Of a stretch of 64,000 nt of DNA, positions 55,490-64,000 are shown piece after piece. The notes under the pieces are model-generated. The model ran no database searches, was not told the DNA's origin, and saw only the letters and a list, made by a program, of their open reading frames with translations. Positions within the stretch are counted from its first letter, which is position 1. The number at the start of each line of letters is the position of its first letter. Where the stretch lies: contig JAGTXZ010000002.1 of NCBI GenBank assembly GCA_018398575.1, positions 2,501-66,500 of the forward strand, in the 5' to 3' direction. Made by a program: the position numbers and the translations under genes. This DNA is from Ampelomyces quisqualis. Its lineage: Eukaryota; Ascomycota; Dothideomycetes; Pleosporales; Phaeosphaeriaceae.

Positions 55490-56860
55490 TATCTAGGGTA
55501 TTTATTATAGAAGTATAGAATAAAAGGCTGTTGTAATATTAATCTGCAAAAACCTCTAAAACTGTAAGAATTGTAGATAATTTCTTTTTAGGGTTTAAAA
55601 GAGAGTAGGGGGCGCTTATATAAACCTAGTAAGGTATTAGTAGAGTAGTACTAGCTATAACTGCTAACTGTGTTGCATATAATATAGAAAGTAATAGTAG
55701 AGCGCAGACGTAGTAGTAGTAAGCGTTCTGGCTTACTAACACTATACTAGTTAGTAACCAGCTAACTGTTAGTTAATAGAGTACCTAACTAGCACAGTAT
55801 TAGCTAGTAGCTTTACTAACTAGTATAGTGCTAGTTAATAGGTAGGGGCAGTAGTAATAGTTGCGCTAAGCTATACTACTCTATTATTAGGCTAGTATAC
55901 CTAATAAATAAGAGTTAGAACGTTATGTTACTAGTAGGAAAAAAAAGAGCAACTGTGCCTTAGTAACCTAGGGGAACTAACAATTGCAGCTCTAGGAGCT
56001 ATAAGTTAGGTAGCCTGTTACTGTTACTCTAAGAGGACTAGGTACGTACAGTTAAATAACAATACTAGAAGTGTCTACAGAATTAGATAATAGTAGTAGG
56101 TATAAAAGTGCGCGTATAAGGTGTGCTTATATAGCTGTACTAGAGTATTATAAGTATACCTCCTTCTTATTCTTACTTACAAGTTCTTTGCCTATTAATT
56201 GTGCTTTATAACTCTTACTAGCTTTTACTAGTATCTACTCGCCTCTTATTACTTACTTCTACCTCTATCTCTTCTAGTATTATATTCTGCAATAGATCTA
56301 CTTACTCTAATAATAAGCTTTAAGGGTATACTATTACTTATAGACTTGTACTTAATAGTAGACTAGTTTATAGGCTAGGCTTTGCAGTAAACTAACTGTG
56401 CCTATAATAGTCTACTTGGTAGAGATGCCTTTAGCTAGCCTAGTAAGAATAGGCTTACTATGTCCAACCTATTTGTTAACCTAACTATAGGCATAGAGGC
56501 GTTTCCTACTCTATAGACACTATAGGACACTCTTATAGGTAATAAGCTAAGTAAAGGGCCAAAGCTAATAACACTCTTCTATAAGCTAGACAAAGAGCTA
56601 AAGCTAATATTACCCTTCTACTAACTAATTACCTATACCTTTCTAGAAGAAGATAGGTAGAGAGTTCTTATATGCGCGCTGTATAGTTAGAGGCTACTAG
56701 GTAAGTCTACGTAGAAGAGTACGTAGTAACACTAGCGTGCTTAAAGCTATAGCCTAGATATAATAACACTTATAATTAAAGAGAAGATAGTAGCCTAGAA
56801 GATATAGAATATATAAAGGTTAAAGGTAATCTAGAATAAACGTAACTAGAAGTAGCCTAT
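55490..56860. other. Spacer between divergent relics, no recognised gene
   Basis: RIP-type sequence between a minus-strand relic and the plus-strand helicase relic. Short frames exist on the plus strand after 56380 but I could not link them to a family. It would hold the promoters of both neighbours if they were once active. Confidence 0.4.
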
Positions 56861-59119
56861 TACTATTATACCTGTAGTTAAGCACCTCTGCGTCTTTTAT
56901 ACGTATTAATGCCTAGTAGAAGACTATGCTAGTAGCTACGTATAGTAATCTACTATAGGGAACTAACTAGATACAAATAGATAGTAGGCCTACATCTGTA
57001 AAGAGTATAGGTAAGTAGAGTTTAAGAGGCTAGGGTAGCCTAGTATAGCGTCTGTACTAGCGTCTAGAGAGAAGAATAGGTATCTAGCTAGTGTTAGGGC
57101 GTAGGGCGCTATAGTAAAGGTATAATATATGCTTCCTAAGGCTGTCTTCTTTTATGTACAAGAGCTAAGAGATATAGTAGAAAAGAAGGTAAAGGCGCTA
57201 AATAATAGGGCTACTATAGATAAAGGCGTAGTCTTTCTAGAGTAGTTTAAGCAGTGTACCTAGTAAGTATATAAGTAGAAAGAGGAGAGTTATAGAACTA
57301 TAGTAGAGCTAGTAGTATAAGAAGTAGACCTATAGGTGTAAGCAAGTAGCTTTACTATGCGTCTATAAGGCTTTGCGTATATTACAGCGCGTTATATATA
57401 TCATAGACTCTATACAAGTAAGGACAGATTAATAATAATAGTAGTAGTATAGAGAATAGTAGAATCTACACTATATAAGAGTTATAAGAAGGCAAAATAC
57501 ACAGGTGCCTATATATAGACTATTGTAGCCCACGTATAGGTAGAGTAATATCTACTAAAGCTCTAGACAGTATATATAATAGAGATTGTTATTAACTACT
57601 ATACGCGTATAGTATAGGCGTGCCTAGTGTTCTTTATATAGATATAGATAGATATAGCGTATATAGTAGCTATTCTACGCTATTAGGTTAACAATACTGT
57701 CTGCTTAGTATAGGCAGAACTAGAGTAGGTACTAAACGCAGGGAATAGATAGAATAACAGCAGTAACTGTAACAACTATAATTAGGCAGTAGAAGCTAAG
57801 AGACTAGATAATAGACCATGCCTAACGCAAGTAGAGTAGCTAACACTAGCCTTATTTGTGTGCCTTCTATAGCAGAAGGTAATAGTTAATAAGGCGTAGA
57901 AGCTCTTCTTAGTAGTTGCCTTAACTATGCTTACTATTAGACTACGTACTGCAAATTTTATCTAGGTAAAGAACTATACCTATATACTTATAGGCTTTAA
58001 TAAAATAGTATATTATATAGTGTTAATATATATACTAGGCTAAGGGATATAAGACTCTAACAAGTTTACTATAGTAGTAGAGAAGTATGTTATGTAGGGT
58101 CTAAATTATACTATAACCTGGCTTAGTAGTACTAAAGCGCTAGCTAGACAGATTACTAAAGACTTAGCGCTAGCAGGTTAGTTGCACTAGATAGTAGGCA
58201 ATAAAGCGTTCTTGTATAGTAAGTATAGGCTAAGCCTAGCGCAGTTAAGAGTAGTAATTTATAGTGCTCTAGTAGAATAGACGCGTATCTTCTGTAAGGA
58301 GATCTTGTTTATAGACTTAGTAGAGGAACTACTACTAGTGCTATAGGATAGCCTTATAGACTGCCTTAACAACACACCTAAGAGTAGCTATTAGACTAAC
58401 CTAGCTAACTAAGAGGCGCTTAAGGCTAGTAACAATTAGCTGCGTAACTATATACAGTAAACCTAGAGTAGCTACTTTACTAGAACCTATAGGCGCAAGC
58501 TATAGGAGCGGGCGCTATTTAAGTTTAGTAATAGCCTATAGTATTTTACAGAAGAGAGTATACCTTTTATAGCGTAGGGTATAGAAATACCTATCTACAG
58601 TATAACTATTACTTCTTATTACTAGTAAAATAATAACAATAGTAGTAAGAAGCGTAACTTTATTATCTAGAATAGGTAACTTGCTCTAGTAGGCAGGTAT
58701 ACTAAGATATAGTAGGTGGGCGCAGTAGCGCCTATATACGTGCTGCTCTAGAAAGTAGCTAACGTATAGAAGTAATTTATCTAGCTTGTAATACTCTTCT
58801 AGGACGTTATACACAGATAGGCTAGGCATAGCTATAAGAATATAGGGTTCTTGTTTCTAGCGCTATAGTTAAGAAGTAGTAGTAAGTAGGTGTCTAAGGC
58901 GCTTAAGAAGATATTGTTATAGGTAGTGCTAGGTAGCCTAGGTTTATAAACAGGCTAATAGTTAGTTATTAGGTTTACTTGTTGCTTTACCTCTACTAAT
59001 ATACTAGTAGAAGGTAGAAGTGCGCATCTTAACGCATAACCTAGCTATAAATCTAGGCAAGAGGTACTTACACAGGTAGGCGCTACTACCTATACTATAG
59101 TTAATAACTACACTAAGGG

Positions 59120-59168
59120 TAATAATAATAACAATAATAACAATAATAATAATAGTAGTAATAAGAAG
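59120..59168 (+). repeat. AAT/AAC (poly-Asn) microsatellite in the helicase relic
   Basis: About 16 codons of Asn with a few Ser (AATAATAATAACAATAATAA...), in frame with the helicase relic, separating its middle region from the ATPase domain. Confidence 0.75.
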
Positions 59169-59771
59169 GCTAGAGGCAATAAAGGTATCAAGAGCTAGGA
59201 CTAACAGTAGCTAGAGGTAATAAGCTAGGAAGATATAGGAGCAGGCGTAAGCTCTAATGCCTTTAAGGAGGTATATAATCTGTTTAAGAGTTAGAGCGCT
59301 ATAGAACTATAGATAGGCTACTCTATAAGGGTAGGCTATACTAATTATAGAGAAGACGCTACAGCTATTCCAAATCTAGATAAGCTGCAGCTATAGCTAT
59401 AGAGTATAGTAAGTAGGTATTAGTATAAGGTATTAAACTTCCCTTCTGCGCTAGCAGCAGAGCAAGGCTGTTAAGGCGTAAAGAGGTAGCTAGCTAGTAG
59501 CTATAGAAATAGCTATAGCAATATAATAAAGTATAAGTAGTATAAGAATAATAAAGAGTAGGGTAAAGATAAGCTTACTATGTCTTAATACCTATTATAG
59601 TAAGGGTTTAAACAAACATAATTAAAGCGCAGCTAGAGTATTTCTAAGCGCTAGGCCTTAAGCTTACTGCGTAACTTACTGCAGAAGCTATATACTAAGT
59701 TCTATAAAAAGTAATAAAAGGTATTAGATACTATGTTAAACAAGTAAAGGGCAGTGTTAGTAGTAGTAGAG

Positions 59772-60640
59772 CTAACTAGGGCTAGTAAGACAGCGATTAT
59801 AATACTACTAGCAGCTCTATAAGAAGCGCGCATAATACTAGTAGTTACGCTATTAGTAGCGCTATAAGGACACCTGCTTTAGTAATACAACTAAGTAGGC
59901 ATCTACTATGTTGCATAAGAGAGCTATAACAACCCTAATACTAGGCTTTACCTGCACGCTAATATTATTATTATTGTAGCTAAATATCTAGGGCTTAGAA
60001 GCTTCTACTAGCTAGTGTATACGCTCTAGGTAGTAAACTGCCTTAAGCGCGCTGTAATTAACAAAGCTTACATACTATTAATAGCTAGGAAGTAGTGCCT
60101 GGCTCTTCTAGACTGCAATATACTAACTACGCTTAGTATACTACTACTACTACTAATTGCTACGCTGCCTGTATAGAATAAGGTAAAGCTATTAATAAGT
60201 CTATGTATTAATTGCGCTTGCGCTTATATACTTTACTTAAGTATAGTTTAGCCAAATATAGTGTACTAAGTAGTAAGTGTTAGTAATATTATACTAATAG
60301 GTATAATAGATATATATAGGCTAACAGGTATTATAGAAGTTGTAAGGTAGAAGCGCAACTGCCTCTAGCTAGAGTGCAGAAAAATAATAGTGTTTATTAA
60401 TAATATTACCTAGGTAAAGTAACTAGTAGAGTAATTTCCTAATGCCTAGGCATATTACTATAGTACTCTAGAGGGGCAGCGTGCGATTAAAGAGTTTGCG
60501 GCTTCTACTAATAGAATCTTCTTCTGTATATTAGTAGTAGCGCTAGGTCTTAACCTACTACACGTGTACTTAGTTGTCTATAGCACCTAGCCTAACAGCC
60601 TTATTACCTATATACAAGGCTCTAGGCGCACTAGATAATA
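59772..60640 (+). pseudogene. Helicase core of the RecQ-like relic
   Basis: ATP-binding and C-terminal RecA-like lobes, in the order I, Ia, II, III, V, VI with normal spacing (about 290 codons from motif I to VI). After motif I comes ILVVTLLVAL, the usual VVVxPLxAL strand. The ATPase would drive 3'-5' DNA unwinding in the intact family. Every departure from consensus at the motif residues is explained by C-to-T or G-to-A. Confidence 0.82.
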
Positions 60641-61814
60641 GAAGTAGTCTGCTATTACTATTCTACTAGTAGGAAAAGGTATCTACTACCTTGCGCTACG
60701 CAGTAAGTAGGTGCGCAAAGACTACTAAATAATAAAGAAGTATATATAGGATAGGATGCTACTTAAGAAAGTAGTTTGTTAGTATATTCTTATTAATAGC
60801 TATATAGATAGAGATAAGAATAGATTACAATATAAACCTAACTATAGTAAGCTAATATGTAATGTTTATATAGCGTAGTAGTAAGGACTAAGTAATACTA
60901 ACTCTATAGAGGGCAATAATTATAATAAAATAGATTCTAAAGATATAGAGCTGTCTACTAAGGTAAGTAGAACTAATTAGTAGTAGCTAGACACTAGCTT
61001 ACCTAATACTCTTCTACCAACCTACTTAGTAAAAGTCCCTGCGCTATTCTAGCTTACTTCTACGCCTTTAAGGCATAGTAATAGGCGTAGGGTTCTATTA
61101 TCCCCTAATGCCTACTATAGAGGCATAGATAGTAGAAGCTAGAGACCTCTATCTAGGGCAAGACGTACTCCTACTAAGAGTATACAACTACTCTTGTTAA
61201 GCGCAACTATAGAGCGTTGTACTTTAGTAGAGAGGCTATAATAGGTATAACTTAAACTAGGCTATAACGCGCTATGTATAGCGTAGTAAGCTGTTTAGAG
61301 TATAGATAGATATATAAGGCCGCACCTATTAGACTACATTTAATCTATAGTAGAGTTTTAGAAGTTTAACTGCTAGGCTTATCTTCTAGAGGATAGTAAC
61401 TATTATCACGCAAATACTAAATATAAGGGCCTTAATTATTAATATAAGAAAGTAAAGAATGCCTTCTAGATCTAGAATAATTAAGAATCTTTTACGCTAG
61501 AGAGCTATACTAGCTGTTACGTGTATAAACTTCCTGTTGCTTTATATATAAGCAGTTTAAAAAACTATAAATATAAGAGAGTCTATAAGTATATAGTAGT
61601 AGATGCAATAGCAACTTGCCTACTAAAACTAGCAGTGCACGTGTAGTGTTTAAAGGTGTTAGCAAGGCAAGGCCTACCTATAGATATTATAAACCTAGTA
61701 GTAATAAAGCATTTTAAAAGAAAAATTTACGTCTATAATAGGCTAGAGTATATTACTACAACAGTACTAATCAAGTTACTAGTGTCTATAACAGAGCAGT
61801 TCTTCTAAACTCTA

Positions 61815-64000
61815 CTCTAGAACCTAGCCTTACTTTACAAGCTTCCTGTAAGGTAAGTAGAATAGGTTGTAGTTATTTTATTAGATGTAGAAGAGTTAGT
61901 AATTCTATTAGCTAAGCTAAGTTTCTCTTGCAAAGCTCTAGGCGCTGTATAATTTAGTAGCACTCTATAGTAAAGCGCTCTACTTAACGCTCTTATATAG
62001 GCTTAGAGCCTTTATAGTGCCTACTAATATATAGCTAAAGCAGCCTTACCTATAGAAGTAATCTAAACATATTAAAATTATATTATACTACTTGCCTATA
62101 TAGTACGTTTTAGGCCTTAGGCTATAGTATTCGTTAGGAAGACAGCGCTGCTAAGGTCCTAATAGTTATATTAGAAAACAACAAGTTTAGCTAGACACTC
62201 TTATCCTAGTATTATCTACTTCTATTAGAGAATAAATATAGTATAAAATACCAAGTGCAGTATTAATGTATATAGTAGTATTATATAAATTTAATCTTTT
62301 GTACTACACGTAGAGTATATATAAACAGCTCTAGTAAATATTATACTATAATAGTAGTTTTTAACTTGTCTAATCTTATAGTATATTACCTTATATCTTG
62401 TAGACGTTTAGATACACTATATATTATAGAAATTTAATAAAAATACTACTATAGTTTTGCTCTTAGCAACACGTTAGTAGCGCTGTTTAAACAGTGTAAA
62501 AAAAAATAGTAGAAAGTAGCTACAATACCTACTCTGTAGCTTATTATAGGAAAGAAAGGTAAAATTTAACGTAATTAAGTATAAAATACTAAAACCTTTT
62601 AGGTTTCTATCTTATGCAGAATAATATATATATATTGTAAACATTTATTATAGAGTGTCTTCGTTAGGACTAGCCTACAGTCTCTAGACTATATACTAAT
62701 AAGCCTACTACCTAGCTTATAGAAAGATATTTAGCGTTAAATAGGTTAATCTTTGTTTAATCTGTCTTAGGCTGTTATTATAACCTATAAGTAGTACCTT
62801 ATAAAGGCATTTGCTATAGCGCTCTAGGCTCTAAAAAGAAATATAATAGTAAAGTTAATTATTTGTTTAAACTAACTCCTGTTACGTTTATAGCTATCTG
62901 AAACTAGTTCTCTGTAACAGCAAATATAATTGTAAATAATACCTATAGTTACTTCTTAGTTATACTATAGTAATAGGCTTAGCTAAGTACCTACTACTTG
63001 TTACCAACCTCTTAGAGGTTAATGTTTAAGATTGTGTCTGTAAATATACTATAACTAGGTAGCCTTAGTTAGGAGTAGTAGACGTAATAGGCGTAGTAGC
63101 CTGCTACGTCTTTAGTAATCTTAATCTTAATAACTACTACCTTCTACTATATAGAATCAGAAATAAGATCTAGATATATACCTAAGGTTGCTATTAAATT
63201 AAGGTTAGTTAACAAAGTAGTAAGCGCTTATAGCTAATTAGATGTTATTACGCGTGTAAGCTTAACGCGCCTTGTAATCTTATAGCTGTAAAGGATTAAA
63301 GCCTCCTAGCGTCTTTAATAGTATAGTAGCTTAGGTTTTGTAATTAGCCTAATACTCTTATAGCTACTAAGTAGAAAGTTGCTCTTAGAGAGCCTAAGGC
63401 GCTGCGTAAATTTGTAGCTATATCTAATTAAAGCACTATATTAGTAGAGCACTAGATCTCTGTTGGTACCTATAGAGCGTTTAATAAAGGTTTCTATTAC
63501 CTAGCTACTCCTTTACTAAAAGAACTTTATTTAATCTATTGCACTTAAGAAAGGCAATTAGGTTTCTATTACCTAGCTATTTCTTAACTATAAGAATATT
63601 CTAACCTAAACTAAGTTAGAGAGAGGTTATAATACCTTATAATACTACGTACGCGTAGCCTTACTAGGATATACTGCGCTACACTGCGTAGGGCAGTAAT
63701 AGGTTATTTAGGCTATATAGTAAGCTATAGTTGCAGAGGAGAAGCGCTGTAATATTTTAGAGCGTTTTCTATAGAATATAGTAAGCAACTACTACTAGCG
63801 CGTAGCTTTAATAGGATACGCTGTGCTACACTATGCAGGGTAGTAATAGGCTGTTTAAGCTATATAGTAGGCTATAATTATAGAAGAGAAGTGCTAAGAA
63901 CTTTTCTTAATCTATTATACTTATATACGCTAGAATAAAAATGTAGTACTTTATTATTTTTCTTTACCTATTATACACTATATTAATTCTTAAAAGCTAT
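61815..64000. other. RIP-type AT-rich stretch to window end, no recognised gene
   Basis: Short frames only. There are direct repeats near the end (63647-63893, separate entry) and a duplicated phrase GGTTTCTATTACCTAGCTA at about 63489 and 63561. Nothing else is supported. Confidence 0.5.
63647..63893. repeat. Direct duplication of about 100 bp, period about 150 bp
   Basis: The segment around 63650-63747 (CGCGTAGCCTTACTAGGATA, then GGGCAGTAATAGG, GAGAAGCGCT) recurs at 63798-63893 (CGCGTAGCTTTAATAGGATA, GGGTAGTAATAGG, GAGAAGTGCT). The differences are nearly all transitions. Confidence 0.6.

Larger units (their letters stand above)
56870..61810 (+). pseudogene. RecQ-like, telomere-linked-type (TLH/DUF3505-like) helicase relic
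   Basis: A plus-strand frame of roughly 1650 codons. N-terminal part (56870-57400) has a Cys/His-containing start and an Arg/Lys-rich region. A middle part (about 57500-59100) includes NFII*NRQLALVGRYTKI. Then an Asn tract (59120-59168), then the helicase core. Motif I LTRASKT at 59772-59792 is LTGAGKT with two Gly changed by G-to-A. Motif II NKAY at 60060-60071 is DEAH with three transitions. Motif III IATLP is at 60156-60170. Motif V-like ALGLNLLHVYLVVYST is followed by motif VI SRRTR* at 60621-60638 for SGRAGR. A C-terminal CYVYKLPVALY segment resembles the Cys-x2-Cys region of these proteins. Such genes sit near chromosome ends in many fungi. Inactive here because of many stops. Confidence 0.8.

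Noticed and set aside
26654..64000. Starship-like cargo element with a DUF3435 captain
   Set aside because: No tyrosine-recombinase motif or captain-like gene could be read at either side. The contents are explained by separate insertions into RIPed sequence.

Overview
The window looks like an AT-rich, gene-poor chromosome block of a filamentous ascomycete. The ITS1/5.8S/ITS2 layout and wording (for example CTTGTCTTTTGCGTACCT in ITS1) point to Dothideomycetes, order Pleosporales. Almost all of it carries the mark of repeat-induced point mutation (RIP): C-to-T and G-to-A transitions, a great excess of TpA (endless tag/cta/taa), few CpA/TpG, and coding frames broken mainly by TAG/TAA where Gln, Trp or Arg codons are expected. 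No intact protein gene is visible. What can be annotated are rRNA genes, transposons and RIP-damaged gene relics, read by passing through RIP-type stops and mentally reversing transitions at motif residues.

Positions 1-26653 are a head-to-tail rDNA array. Unit 1 is 1-11163, unit 2 is 11164-22755, and a third unit begins at 22756 and breaks off at 26653, inside the 5' external transcribed spacer. Each unit reads IGS, 5'ETS, 18S, ITS1, 5.8S, ITS2, 28S, then a block of about 74-bp hairpin repeats, then an 18-bp tandem array. The two 18S copies are both 1798 bp once an intron is removed, and both 28S copies span 3343 bp. They differ from each other and from the fungal consensus almost only by transitions, including at the 530 loop, decoding site, peptidyl-transferase centre and sarcin-ricin loop, so both are probably rRNA pseudogenes. 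Unit 2 alone has a 436-bp group I intron at site S943.

Positions 26654-36988 hold relics. There is a plus-strand P-loop-like frame near 28.2-30.1 kb, an Asn/Ser-rich microsatellite near 31 kb, another plus-strand frame at 31.3-32.3 kb, an 830-bp TA-flanked non-autonomous DNA element, and a long minus-strand Gag-like frame with three or four CCHC zinc knuckles.

Positions 36994-44941 are a complete but RIP-damaged Ty3/gypsy chromovirus on the minus strand, with 217-bp LTRs and a CTTAT target duplication. Gag, protease, RT, RNase H, integrase and chromodomain are all recognisable. Two features are unusual: a 99-bp coiled-coil repeat between RNase H and integrase, and about 2 kb beyond the chromodomain that seems to carry an antisense, intron-containing gene.

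Positions 44942-64000 hold a second copy of the TA-flanked element with a nested foldback, long plus-strand coding relics with internal tandem duplications (47-52 kb), an AT-rich tandem-repeat block (52.7-53.3 kb), a minus-strand relic (53.7-55.5 kb), and a plus-strand relic of a large RecQ-like, telomere-linked-type helicase (56.9-61.8 kb). An rDNA array edge next to such a helicase and stacked transposons is what one expects of a subtelomeric or heterochromatic region. No telomere repeat is present in the window, so that placement is inference.
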